Origin: Frankia alni | GTDB lineage: Bacteria > Actinomycetota > Actinomycetes > Frankiales > Frankiaceae | Assembly: GCA_026225295.1 (NCBI GenBank) | Contig: JAMFSN010000171.1 | Location: forward strand, 1-47,752 | Direction of reading: 5' to 3' | DNA length: 47,752 nucleotides | Shown: positions 39,427 to 47,625 of the stretch, piece by piece | Position numbering within the stretch: position 1 is the stretch's first letter | How the letters are laid out: each line of letters opens with the position of its first letter | The notes under the pieces: model-generated | Database searches by the model: none | What the model was told of the DNA's origin: nothing | Seen by the model: only the letters and a program-made list of their open reading frames with translations | Translations under genes and position numbers: made by a program

Positions 39427-40740
39427 ATGGGTCGCCCTGAGCGGCCGGTAGATCACCGAAACGGACCCGTCGCTGCATTCGCTGTCGACCTGCGAGCGCG
39501 GCGTAACGCGGCGGGCCTGACCTACCGGCAGATGGCTAAACTTGTTCACTTTTCGGTGCCTACGTTGTCATCCGCAGCCGCCGGCCGAGAGCCACCCACG
39601 TGGATGGTTCTTAGCGCCTACCTTGCCGCCTGCGGTGTCGACGACGCTGAACTAGCCACGTGGCGTTCTCGCTGGATGTCACTCACCAGTAGGGAGAGCG
39701 ACGCAACCCCGACGGTCGAGACCGGGACCCCGGGGCGGCGACTGCAAGATCCGGATCATGTTCGGACCTCGTCAGAGCTCGCCGCCGCGCTGAACATCGT
39801 TCGGGGTGATCTTTCCTATCAGCAGCTGACGATCGCGGCCCGAAAGTTGCCCTCGGCGGGCTCTTCGCGACGAGGCCTACCCGCGAGCACTGTCTCCGAT
39901 CTACTCAGGCACGGCCGCACGTCGCGGGAAACGCTGACGACTTACCTGGCTGTGTGTCAGGTACCCGTCGGCGCGTGGGCGGCGTGGATTTCAGCCTGGG
40001 AACGGTCACGGGCCCGGCAGTACCAACCCCCCCTCGCCGTCGTGGAGCAACCGCCTGGCACTGGCACCGAGGACGACGAGGAACACGCAGGTGTCGCGGG
40101 GGCATCGACCGCGATCACGGTGGCGGCGATCGACAACCACCCCATCGTCCTGCACGGCCTGCAGTCGCTGCTGGCGGCCGCGCCGGGGGTCACGGTGGTC
40201 GCGACCGCCCGGACCGTCGACGAGCTACTCATCGGCCCAGGGCGACATGCCGAGATCGTCCTGCTCGAACCCGATCTCGGAGATGGATCGGTCGCCACAG
40301 ACAACATCCGCGACCTGCTGGCCGCGGGAGCGAAGGTGGTCGTGCTGTCGGCGGTCGCGACGCCCGAGGCGGTGCGGGCGGCGGTACGCGCCGGAGCCAG
40401 CGGCTACGTACCAAAGGCCGAGAACGTCGACGACCTCATGCGGGCCATAGAGGACGCGGCCGCCGGCGGCTCGTGGGTGTCCCCCCAGCTCGCGTTCGCG
40501 CTCCTGACCGACGCCGACGAAGACCGGCCGCACCTGTCCAGCCAGGAAACCGAGGCGCTCAAGCTGTACGCGGCCGGCCTACCCCTGAAAACCGTGGGCC
40601 GACAGATGGGCGTCAGCCAGGACACCGCCAAGCAGTACCTCGACCGGGTCCGAGCCAAATACCGCCGGGCCGGACGGGAAGCCGGCACCAAGATCGATCT
40701 CTACCGGCGCGCTGTCGAAGACAGGCACCTCCCACGGTGA
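39427..40740 (+). CDS. Double HTH-receiver-LuxR fusion regulator
   Basis: 437 residues. Two Xre/Cro-like regions (about 16-82 and 115-195) have the same order as the stand-alone protein at 46069. Residues 228-350 are a NarL-type receiver (TVAAIDNHPIVLHGLQSLLA). It has a DN in place of the acidic pair and Glu281 (VLLEPDL) where the phosphorylated Asp should be, while Lys330 and Ser308 are kept. Residues 368-425 form a LuxR HTH (SSQETEALKLYAAGLPLKTV). A Glu at that position can mimic phosphorylation, so it may be permanently active. This domain order is unusual. Confidence 0.8.
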   Translation: MGRPERPVDHRNGPVAAFAVDLRARRNAAGLTYRQMAKLVHFSVPTLSSAAAGREPPTWMVLSAYLAACGVDDAELATWRSRWMSLTSRESDATPTVETGTPGRRLQDPDHVRTSSELAAALNIVRGDLSYQQLTIAARKLPSAGSSRRGLPASTVSDLLRHGRTSRETLTTYLAVCQVPVGAWAAWISAWERSRARQYQPPLAVVEQPPGTGTEDDEEHAGVAGASTAITVAAIDNHPIVLHGLQSLLAAAPGVTVVATARTVDELLIGPGRHAEIVLLEPDLGDGSVATDNIRDLLAAGAKVVVLSAVATPEAVRAAVRAGASGYVPKAENVDDLMRAIEDAAAGGSWVSPQLAFALLTDADEDRPHLSSQETEALKLYAAGLPLKTVGRQMGVSQDTAKQYLDRVRAKYRRAGREAGTKIDLYRRAVEDRHLPR

Positions 40741-40831
40741 CCAACGCTCAAATGATCAGCCGAACCCACGGGACGCCTTCGGAGGAGTCGGCGAGGGCGG
40801 CCCGGACGACGTCGCGCTTTGGGAGTCGCCG

Positions 40832-40966
40832 ATGTGGCTGGTCGTGGTCGTGCCGGTGCTGGGGATCTGCGGGACGGAGCGGATGTACCAGCGCGCCGTT
40901 GGCCCCATCCGCGCCCTCCGCGGCGCCCCAGATCAGCCCACGAACTCCGGGCGACCGGCCGCCTGA
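40832..40966 (+). CDS. Membrane microprotein, GICGTERMYQRA family copy 2
   Basis: 44 residues: MWLVVVVPVLGICGTERMYQ then RAVGPIRALRGAPDQPTNSG. It shares two long identities with the 55-residue protein at 38678-38845, yet sits behind an unrelated gene. ATG 40832 has weak ribosome signal. Followed by the 17-bp-stem terminator. The recurrence suggests a real, conserved small protein. Confidence 0.65.
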   Translation: MWLVVVVPVLGICGTERMYQRAVGPIRALRGAPDQPTNSGRPAA

Positions 40967-41002
40967 CCTCCCCCGCAGACCAGGGCTGCAGGGTCAAAAC
41001 GC

Positions 41003-41042
41003 ACTCTGGGGGGTCGTCCCAGTTCGGACGACCCCCCAGAGT
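41003..41042 (+). terminator. 17-bp perfect hairpin terminator
   Basis: ACTCTGGGGGGTCGTCC (41003-41019) pairs perfectly with 41026-41042 around CAGTTC, ending the HTH-receiver-LuxR operon. Confidence 0.85.
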
Positions 41043-41212
41043 CCCGGGGCGACGGAGGCACCCAGCCCCCGGTCGGCGGCATACCCGCCGGCGGATGGGG
41101 CAGCCGGTAGAGGTCCGATCCCGGGCGAGACCTCGCCTTTACCAGCGAACCCTCCGTCGCTCGACCAGGTTACCACGCCTGCGGCGGGCCACACCCACCG
41201 AAGTCCGTCGAT

Positions 41213-41357
41213 TGTCTGGATCTTGCTTTCAAGCAAGATTTAAGAGTTCATGCTGCTACTGATAAATTATCGATGACCGCATCAATAATTAAGTTATTCA
41301 GTGGCGGTTCGAGTACTACGCTTGTAGCGGTAACACCTGCTAGTCTGTAGCAGTGAC
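41213..41357. other. AT-rich island with iteron-like repeats, candidate origin
   Basis: About 90 bases near 41215-41300 drop well below the surrounding GC and hold GATAA/TTATC and AATAA/TTATT pairs. A hairpin ATCTTGCTT/AAGCAAGAT lies at 41220-41239. TGTAGCGGTAAC and TGTAGCAGTGAC recur 23 bases apart at about 41323 and 41346, the second reaching into the start of the next gene. The pattern of iterons, an AT-rich unwinding segment and an adjacent initiator-like gene is typical of theta plasmid origins. Confidence 0.6.
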
Positions 41358-42267
41358 GAGGATATATCCAGTAGTTGATGACCGGGCACACGACGCTGAT
41401 GCGGTCGCGGATCGCCTAATAACGAGCCAAGCCGTGGCCGGCGAGCTGTCCGGGCGTGTGAAGATGCGGGACGCCCAGCTCCGTACGGCCTTCGCTGAAC
41501 AGCGCGACTCCGACGGTCCTGACACCCCCCTCGCCCGCATCCTCCGCGGAGGTAGAGGCGGCGAGGTCCGTCTCAAGCTCCTCCTATCGCTGCTCTGGAT
41601 CGCCGTTCAGGAGCCCCACGACGTCGCCCTGCCGGGACGGGTCTGGGCTGAGCTGTTCGGGCTGGACGACCCCACCAGCAACGGCGCGCGTCGCGTCGCC
41701 GCTGCCTTCCGTTGGCTCGTGAAGGAGAACTTCCTCGACGCGAAAGAAGAGCCAGGCAAGCCCACCCGGCTGCTTCTGAAGGAAGAAACAGGTCTGGATC
41801 GGCCATACCGCATCCCCGGCGCACGGATCGGCCAACTGCGCAGAGCTGGCCAGGACTGGGAGGTCCATCGCTACGTCAAAATTCCCAAAGAGGTCTGGAC
41901 CAACGGCTGGATCGCCAGCCTCAGCGGCCCAGCACTGGCCATGCTGCTCGTACTGATCGTCCACGCCCGCGGCGGCGGGCAGACGGACCTCTGGTTCGCG
42001 CCCAACTTCGCCGACCAGCGGTACCGCCTATCGGAAGACACACGACAGCGCGGTCTCGCCGATCTCGGCACCCTGCAGCTCGTCACGATCGGCAAGCGGC
42101 CCATCAGCCGGAACCGGCTCACCACCGTCCGCCTTCGTAACACCTACACCCTCAACGACGACGCACTACACGCACCGGCACCTACGATCCTGCCGCCCCG
42201 GCGGACCCGCACAAGCGATCACGAGACCCCTCCAACCACACGGATCGCTTCGCCCGCACCGTTCTGA
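41353..42267 (+). CDS. Double winged-helix protein, candidate replication initiator
   Basis: 304 residues with two winged-helix segments: residues 70-145 (VRLKLLLSLLWIAVQEPHDV, LFGLDDPTSNGARRVAAAFR) and 175-265 (VWTNGWIASLSGPALAMLLV, YRLSEDTRQRGLADLGTLQL). Tandem winged helices are the layout of RepA/RepE-type initiators that bind iterons. GTG 41353 overlaps one iteron-like repeat and has no ribosome site, so it may be leaderless and self-regulated. The family is not recognised with certainty; a large regulator is the alternative. Best Rep candidate on the plasmid. Confidence 0.6.
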   Translation: MTRIYPVVDDRAHDADAVADRLITSQAVAGELSGRVKMRDAQLRTAFAEQRDSDGPDTPLARILRGGRGGEVRLKLLLSLLWIAVQEPHDVALPGRVWAELFGLDDPTSNGARRVAAAFRWLVKENFLDAKEEPGKPTRLLLKEETGLDRPYRIPGARIGQLRRAGQDWEVHRYVKIPKEVWTNGWIASLSGPALAMLLVLIVHARGGGQTDLWFAPNFADQRYRLSEDTRQRGLADLGTLQLVTIGKRPISRNRLTTVRLRNTYTLNDDALHAPAPTILPPRRTRTSDHETPPTTRIASPAPF

Positions 42268-42491
42268 CGCCAAGAGGTCCCCTACGGCCACAGGGTGGAT
42301 TCGCTCCGGCAAGATCCGGACTCCCCCGCCCCCGATCTAACGAACGGCTGAGCTGGCGGAACCCTGGGCGGCCATAGAGGGCCGATCCTGTCGTCGGCCG
42401 TGGGTCATCTGGTCCAGGCCGTATCTGTCGACCCCTGCCGCGACCCAAACCAACCGAACCGGCCAGGCACGATGTTGCCAAATCATGAGAG

Positions 42492-42535
42492 TTGCCTAGG
42501 CTAGGCAATGTCAGAGATTAGGCAACGAGTTGCCT
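42492..42535. promoter_or_regulatory. Two palindromic operators before the AbiE-like pair
   Basis: TTGCCTAGGCTAGGCAA (42492-42508) and AGGCAACGAGTTGCCT (42520-42535) share the half-site TTGCCTA. They lie within 55 bp of the antitoxin start. AbiEi antitoxins bind paired inverted repeats to autoregulate, so this is a fitting operator. Confidence 0.75.
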
Positions 42536-42545
42536 GGATGGATCG

Positions 42546-43751
42546 ATGCTAGACACCGATGAGATTCGCCTGCTCCGCAGCGCCCTGTTCGCTCTGCGGG
42601 AGATCCTCCCGTCGAAGTGGGAGGTCGGCTTCGACGGGGGATCGAACGACATACCCAGCGGCCCACCGTCGTGGCTGACGATCAAAAGTGATCGAGGCGG
42701 GGTGTCCAACCGGTTCCGGGTCGAGGCGAAGGCTCGGGTCACACCGCTGGCCGCCAGGACGTTCGTGGAGCAGCGACGGGAGGGCACGATCTGGTCGCCC
42801 GGCTGGGAACCACTCATGCTGGTCGTGTCACCCTGGCTGTCCGCATCGACGCGGCGGATACTGCGCGACGGCGAGGTCAGCTATCTCGATCTGACCGGCA
42901 ATGTCTTCCTGTACAGCCCCAACCCCGCGGTGTTCATCGACAAAGAAGGCGCGTCACGTGACCCGTCGGCCACACGGGGGGGCCAGGCCCAGGGGCGCGC
43001 GCTGTCCGGGACGAAGGCCGGGCGGCTGGTCCGCCTACTCGTCGACGCCGCTCCGCCGGTGCGACCCGCGGACCTGGCCCGCAAGGCCGACCTGAGCCCG
43101 GGGTACGTGGCTCGACTCCTGGCCACGTTGGAGGACCAAGGACTCATCCGACGCGGGCACCGAGGCGTCGACACCGTCGACTGGCCTTCTCTCCTGCGCG
43201 CCCGGGCAGAGCAGAGCAAGTCCTTGATCCGCCCCGGTGCCCACATCCCCCTGCTCGCCCCCCAAGGCGTCGAGAGGTTCCTCGACGATGCGCGTAGGGA
43301 ACTGCCCGACCAGACACTCGTCACCGGGTCGTACGCCGCCGCCGCGATCGCCCCGGTGACCGTCGGCGGCCAGCTGCACCTCTACCCGACCGGACCGGTG
43401 ATCGGCAATCCTGGCTCGTTCGCAACGAACCTGGAAAACCTCACCAACGCTCTTCCCACCGAGCGCGGCGCCGACGTGCTGGTCCTCGTCCCGGACGACG
43501 CCGTCGCGGTGCGCTGGGGCGCCCACAACGTCGACGGTCTCTGGCACGTGGCACCCAGCCAACTCGTGCTCGACGGTCTGACCGGCAACGGTCGGATGCC
43601 CGCCGAAGCCGAAGCTGTCCTCGACTGGATGATCGGATCGGAGCCCACCTGGCGGGCGGACAGCCTCGACACGCTTCCCCGCCGGTATTTCGAGGGCCAG
43701 ATCCACCCCGGCGTACAGTCGCTACCGCAGCCGGGCCAGGGCGAGCAGTAA
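42546..43751 (+). CDS. AbiEi-like antitoxin/transcriptional regulator
   Basis: 401 residues. The N-terminal 150 residues form an alpha/beta domain (RFRVEAKARVTPLAARTFVE, LMLVVSPWLSASTRRILRDG, then VSYLDLTGNVFL). A winged helix follows at about 158-208 (PADLARKADLSPGYVARLLA). The rest has strand-rich elements (ADVLVLVPDDAVAVRW). The YLDLTGN motif and the following nucleotidyltransferase gene indicate an AbiEi-type partner of a type IV toxin-antitoxin pair. In well-known AbiEi the HTH is N-terminal; here it is central, a variant. Confidence 0.75.
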   Translation: MLDTDEIRLLRSALFALREILPSKWEVGFDGGSNDIPSGPPSWLTIKSDRGGVSNRFRVEAKARVTPLAARTFVEQRREGTIWSPGWEPLMLVVSPWLSASTRRILRDGEVSYLDLTGNVFLYSPNPAVFIDKEGASRDPSATRGGQAQGRALSGTKAGRLVRLLVDAAPPVRPADLARKADLSPGYVARLLATLEDQGLIRRGHRGVDTVDWPSLLRARAEQSKSLIRPGAHIPLLAPQGVERFLDDARRELPDQTLVTGSYAAAAIAPVTVGGQLHLYPTGPVIGNPGSFATNLENLTNALPTERGADVLVLVPDDAVAVRWGAHNVDGLWHVAPSQLVLDGLTGNGRMPAEAEAVLDWMIGSEPTWRADSLDTLPRRYFEGQIHPGVQSLPQPGQGEQ

Positions 43752-43784
43752 CCGGCAGTAGTAGCAGTAGAAGGGGAATCCTGC

Positions 43785-44708
43785 GTGGCGCGAGTACCGC
43801 CCGGAGTCGACCCCACCGCGCTGACCGTCGCCGCCCGCCGGGTACTCCTCGACGCCCTGGACGCGCTCGGCGAGCACCGCCCAGCCGTGATCGTCGTCGG
43901 CGCGCAAGCGGTTTATCTACACAGCCAGGACGCAGACTTCGGTGTCGCCGCCTTCACCACCGACGCCGACCTCGCCCTCGACCCCAGCCTTCTGAACGAC
44001 GAACCACTCATCAACACCGCCATGCAAGCGGCCGGGTTCAGCCTGCATCACGACGCCGCCGGCGCCTTGCAGCCAGGCAAGTGGACCCGCGCCACCCTCG
44101 TCGACGGCCTTCCACGCGAGATCCCCGTCGACCTCATCGTCCCCGCCACCCTCGACACCGGTCGACCCAGCCAGCGCGGAGCACGTATCGCTCCACACCC
44201 CACGACCGCGGCGATGCGAACCCCCGGCCTCGAACTCGCCGTCGCCGACCACCACTCCATGACGATCGCCGGCCTGGAACCAGACATCGACCCCCGCCGG
44301 ATCGAAATCCACGTCGCTGGCGTCGTCGCACTCCTCGTCGCGAAAGCGCACAAGATCGCCGACCGGCTCACCGCCGCCGACCGCGGACACAGCAAACGGC
44401 TGTCCGACAAAGACGCCGGCGACGTCTTCCGCCTCATGACCTCCGGCCGCACCAGAGCTGACCAAGCCACCCTCCAGCGAATGATCAACGATGTCACGCT
44501 CGGTCCCACGGCGCGTGACGGTGCCCGCCTACTCCGCGACCAGTTCGGCACCAGAGCCGCTCCCGGCGTAGAGATGGCCGTCCGAGCACTCACCGGCGGC
44601 ACCTTCACCGAAGACCGCATACGCGATCTATGCGTGGCCTACACCCGCGCCATCGTCGCCGATCTCGACATTCCCAGCACGACATCCGGTGGGCCATCGA
44701 CCGCCTGA
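43785..44708 (+). CDS. AbiEii-like nucleotidyltransferase toxin
   Basis: 307 residues. VIVVGAQAVYLHSQD (about 36-50) and FTTDADLALDPSLL (about 57-70) carry the GxQA and TxDxDL motifs of the nucleotidyltransferase fold; Asp60 and Asp62 should bind metal. GTG 43785 follows AGAAGGGGAA, 33 bp after the antitoxin gene. Toxins of this type modify tRNA or other targets and stop growth until neutralised; on plasmids they give stability and sometimes phage resistance. The exact target cannot be read from sequence. Confidence 0.78.
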   Translation: MARVPPGVDPTALTVAARRVLLDALDALGEHRPAVIVVGAQAVYLHSQDADFGVAAFTTDADLALDPSLLNDEPLINTAMQAAGFSLHHDAAGALQPGKWTRATLVDGLPREIPVDLIVPATLDTGRPSQRGARIAPHPTTAAMRTPGLELAVADHHSMTIAGLEPDIDPRRIEIHVAGVVALLVAKAHKIADRLTAADRGHSKRLSDKDAGDVFRLMTSGRTRADQATLQRMINDVTLGPTARDGARLLRDQFGTRAAPGVEMAVRALTGGTFTEDRIRDLCVAYTRAIVADLDIPSTTSGGPSTA

Positions 44709-45029
44709 TCCGCCGTTCGGGAACGACCACTCGAACAGCCCCGGTCAGGGCGGCGTTCATTTTTGCTTTTCTACCGAGGGCCGGGTAGGCCTGGGTAAAT
44801 CAGAATTGGGTGTATGAATATGGGCCCTGAACTGGGGTTATGGGCGTCCGACCAGGATGGATCAGTTTGACCGCCACCACCAAGACTCTGCATAGTCACA
44901 GTGCCAGAGGTCGAGCGGGCTGAGCGGCACCTGGCAGAGAGCTAGCTAGCTCATAGGTCATCTGTCGGGAGAACCACGGATGGCCCCGCAGGGAGCGATC
45001 CCCGCGAGGCCATCCGCGTTGGGAACGGA
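44709..45029. other. Intergenic region with hairpin
   Basis: No gene seen. A GCTAGCTAGC run is at about 44941, and CGGATGGCC (44977-44985) pairs with GGCCATCCG (45008-45016), a terminator-like stem for the toxin operon or the convergent gene. Confidence 0.45.
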
Positions 45030-45221
45030 TCAGTGGCGCCGGCGCCGGCAAGCACTAAGCGCCACTGCTCCTCGGACTGCGACCGCGAGGACCTGGATGA
45101 CGTACGCCAGGTCCTCGTGGTGGCAGCGACTCAACGTCTCCGCTGCTACCTCGGTCAGCATCCATCCCGATCGAAGGAGCCTGGGCTCCTTCGCCGGTGG
45201 TCGCCGTTCTCGATGTTCCAT
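45030..45221 (-). CDS. Possible small protein
   Basis: 63 residues (MEHRERRPPAKEPRLLRSGW...) with a helical centre (MLTEVAAETLSRCHHEDLAY VIQVLA) and a basic tail. AGGAAG lies upstream of ATG 45221. Plausible, but without any recognised relative. Confidence 0.35.
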   Translation of the reverse strand: MEHRERRPPAKEPRLLRSGWMLTEVAAETLSRCHHEDLAYVIQVLAVAVRGAVALSACRRRRH

Positions 45222-45746
45222 CGGGTCTCGCTTCCTCGGGTTGCGGTCCGCTCTCCCACGTTTGGGAGAAGCGGCCGGCTCCGTCGGTTCGCCAACCACC
45301 GGAGCCAGGCCCGCGCCCCTGTAGCCGTTGAGACCCGATGTCACGATCAAGAACACGTGACCACCTTGCAGGGAACGGTAACCGGGCGGATCGACCACGA
45401 CAAACGACGCAACCATTCCCGTCCGGTGCCGGACGGTCCCCTAAACCAGGAATCCCACATCCGCAGCGGCGTAGACCGACGGGCAGGCAGGCTGCCCGTA
45501 AGAGACGTTTCCGCAGCTACGCGGGGGTGAGAACACGGCGAGGTGCGCTGGGACCGTGCGATGCCCGGTCCCAGATGAGTTCGTTGGGCCAGCAGACGTG
45601 AGGACAAAGCTCGGCAGGTTTCCATGCCGACAGTTCCATGCGGTTAACACCACGGAAACCTGAAGCGCGCCGCTCCGTCACTCGCAACGGCACAGATCTC
45701 TAGCTCCGAACAACGCCCATCGACACCCGCCCGCCGCCCGCCCGCC
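45222..45746. other. Region without a supported gene
   Basis: About 525 bp of mixed sequence with open frames on both strands but none with convincing protein character. Probably debris together with the integrase fragment that follows. Confidence 0.35.
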
Positions 45747-45845
45747 CAGCTCGACTACGCCACCGACAACCCGAACAGCTTCGGCCCGCACGTCCTGCGC
45801 CACACCATGGCCACCCAGCTCGAGAACATCATCACCGACCGTTGA
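45747..45845 (+). pseudogene. Tyrosine recombinase C-terminal fragment
   Basis: The frame reads QLDYATDNPNSFGPHVLRHT then MATQLENIITDR and stops. HVLRHTMATQL is the conserved H-x-L-R-H box of phage-type integrases. The catalytic Tyr and everything upstream are missing, so the gene is dead. Confidence 0.65.
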
Positions 45846-45898
45846 GACCCACCGGGCTTGGCGCCAACCGCTGTACCGCTGCACCTCACACCCCCGTC

Positions 45899-46006
45899 CT
45901 GCGGGCCGCCGTCGACCTGGTCCTCGCCCACGCCGACGAGATTGCCGGCGACACCGAGAGCGATCTCCATCAATCACTCGGCCTCCTCGGAGTACGGAAG
46001 CCCTGA
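45899..46006 (+). pseudogene. Short protein-like fragment after the integrase debris
   Basis: 36 codons read LRAAVDLVLAHADEIAGDTE then SDLHQSLGLLGVRKP and stop. It looks like the end of a gene without its start. Confidence 0.3.
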
Positions 46007-46009
46007 CGC

Positions 46010-46060
46010 ACGACGACGAGGGCCGGCGAGCTTGGTGCTCTCACCGGCCCTCGTCGTCGT
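46010..46060. terminator. 17-bp-stem bidirectional terminator
   Basis: ACGACGACGAGGGCCGG (46010-46026) pairs perfectly with 46044-46060. It lies just past the stop of the double-HTH gene on the minus strand and after the debris on the plus strand. Confidence 0.8.
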
Positions 46061-46068
46061 AGTTCCGA

Positions 46069-46722
46069 TCAGGCGACCTCGTCTGACCACCACTCCTGGT
46101 CCTTCCAGGAGATTCGCTCCCGGGTGTGAAGCCAGGCGTTGAACCAGGGGGCGTCAGGCCGGCCCCCTCGCCAATAGTCGACGCCTCGGGGGTCGGCGAG
46201 GACATCGCAGGCGCGTAGGAACTCCCGCAGTACTCGGGCGGTCGGCAAGGTGTCTCGCCGCAGCATGTCATTGAGAGTCGCGCGGGGCAGGTTCCAGTGA
46301 CTTGCGTATTCGATCAAGCGAAGGGAGGGACTGCCGGTGTGTTTCAGCAGGGCCCTCATCTGCTCGACGAACTCCTCAGGCGTCTGCGCGTTGTCGGGAC
46401 GGGGCCGCGGGAGCGTTTGGGCGAGACGCTGCCTGGCGGCCGCCAGGCGGACCCTCTTCTCTCCGGTCTCCTCCCAGCGGCGGGTCCAGTAATCGACGTC
46501 GCCGCCGAGCGCCTGGGCGTACGCGAGGGTAACGGCCTTCGACGGGCGCGATTTGCCGTTGACCGCTTTTGAGAGGGTGGCCGGGTTGAACCGGGTGATC
46601 TCGGCGAGCCTCTGGTAGGTCATCGTGGGTCTGGCGTTCTGGCGTAGGGCACGCAGCTCCAGAGCGAACGCGGCTAGCTCAATGTTGCCTTCGACAACGA
46701 GGGGTTTCTCTGAGCGGGGCAT
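46069..46722 (-). CDS. Stand-alone double-HTH regulator
   Basis: 217 residues with two Xre-like HTH regions: MTYQRLAEITRFNPATLSKA (about 34-53) and LRLIEYASHWNLPRATLNDM (about 135-155), each followed by a helix and a tryptophan-bearing motif (DYWTRRWEE, PWFNAWLHTRERI). The order and motifs parallel the N-terminal 195 residues of the fusion regulator at 39427. Possibly a plasmid regulator of the Xre class. Confidence 0.75.
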   Translation of the reverse strand: MPRSEKPLVVEGNIELAAFALELRALRQNARPTMTYQRLAEITRFNPATLSKAVNGKSRPSKAVTLAYAQALGGDVDYWTRRWEETGEKRVRLAAARQRLAQTLPRPRPDNAQTPEEFVEQMRALLKHTGSPSLRLIEYASHWNLPRATLNDMLRRDTLPTARVLREFLRACDVLADPRGVDYWRGGRPDAPWFNAWLHTRERISWKDQEWWSDEVA

Positions 46723-46737
46723 GACACCGGGCCCCGC

Positions 46738-47022
46738 TCAGCTCGCAGAGCGCGGGGTTGGAATCCGGTGGACCAGATCCACCGCGATAAGCGCCGCGCC
46801 CCCTATGGCCACGAGCACGGACGCGACCGTGAAACCGAGGGCAGTGAGCACCCCGACCAGCACGAGGACGACGACCACCACGACCGTGGTGGGCCAGTTC
46901 CACGCCGGTGACTGAGGCCGCGCGACGGACATCGTCGCTGTCTCGGCCGGCTTCTTGTTCTTCTTCTTGGGCTTCATCTGCTGCTCAGCCAAACAGTTGC
47001 AGCAGTGGTCACTGTGAGACAT
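46738..47022 (-). CDS. Small membrane protein with CCNC and lysine-rich start
   Basis: 94 residues. MSHSDHCCNCLAEQQMKPKK, then a lysine run and two hydrophobic helices (TTVVVVVVLVLVGVLTALGF and VASVLVAIGGAALIAVDLVH). GGAG precedes ATG 47022; ATG 46977 is weaker. It follows the double-HTH gene's start by 15 bp and may share its promoter. Confidence 0.6.
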   Translation of the reverse strand: MSHSDHCCNCLAEQQMKPKKKNKKPAETATMSVARPQSPAWNWPTTVVVVVVLVLVGVLTALGFTVASVLVAIGGAALIAVDLVHRIPTPRSAS

Positions 47023-47625
47023 GAGGCAATCACTCCATCGACGGTCGGTTGGTCCAGGTGAGACTTCCGGCACGTGCGCTGGCTGATCGCGACCGCGTGT
47101 CTGACCGCGTTGCCCACGCGACCAGCCAGGTGACTCTCTGCAAGCATCCCATGGAGACAGAGGCGGTCAAGTGCCCCAGAGAGGGCGCTCCGGGTTGATG
47201 CCCGTTCTCGTCCGAGAACGCGCTGATTACTCTTCAAACCGTTGCGAATTTCCGTAGCTCACCGGACAGTGAGGCCCGAAGAGGAGGCCTTCGACGGAGG
47301 CGACTACCCGATTGGGACGCGGACGCCTAGCCTCGCGACCAGCGCCAACGAGGCCCACAGTTCTCCCGAGGCACATCTGTTGGTCCAGGTGAGCACCCGG
47401 GAATTGAGAAAGGCCCCCGCTTGCCCGCGGGGGCCTTTTTCTCGTAGTTGGACTCCCCACCTCCAACCGAGATCCCTTCACGCGACTCTCCCGGGCTCCC
47501 AAAATTGGCAACAACAACCGCATGATCGTCAGGCGTCGTAGCGACCACAGCCACCGACGCGACTCGGGGTCACGCTCTGCGACGCGCCCCGGGTCTACCT
47601 CGGGCCACGGGTTATCGCGACCGGT
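47023..47625. other. Non-coding closing region
   Basis: No convincing gene. It holds two copies of GTTGGTCCAGGTGAG (47048-47062 and 47379-47393), the terminator at 47409-47440, and then the overlap with the start of the window. A possible upstream start (ATG 47522) of the first gene lies here but is not favoured. I looked for a tRNA near 47255 and found no T-arm. Confidence 0.4.
47409..47440 (+). terminator. Rho-independent terminator
   Basis: AAAGGCCCCCGC (47409-47420) pairs with GCGGGGGCCTTT (47427-47438) and continues into TT: a textbook intrinsic terminator on the plus strand, although no plus-strand gene is clearly upstream of it. Confidence 0.85.

Noticed and set aside
39954-41243. Long arginine-rich plus-strand frame overlapping the fusion regulator and the microprotein
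   Set aside because: It is out of frame with both supported genes and rich in Arg/Gly/Pro, as expected of a shadow.
47240-47330. Possible tRNA suggested by a TAGCTCACCGG stretch
   Set aside because: No anticodon arm and no TTCGAATC-type T-arm follow, and the acceptor ends do not pair.
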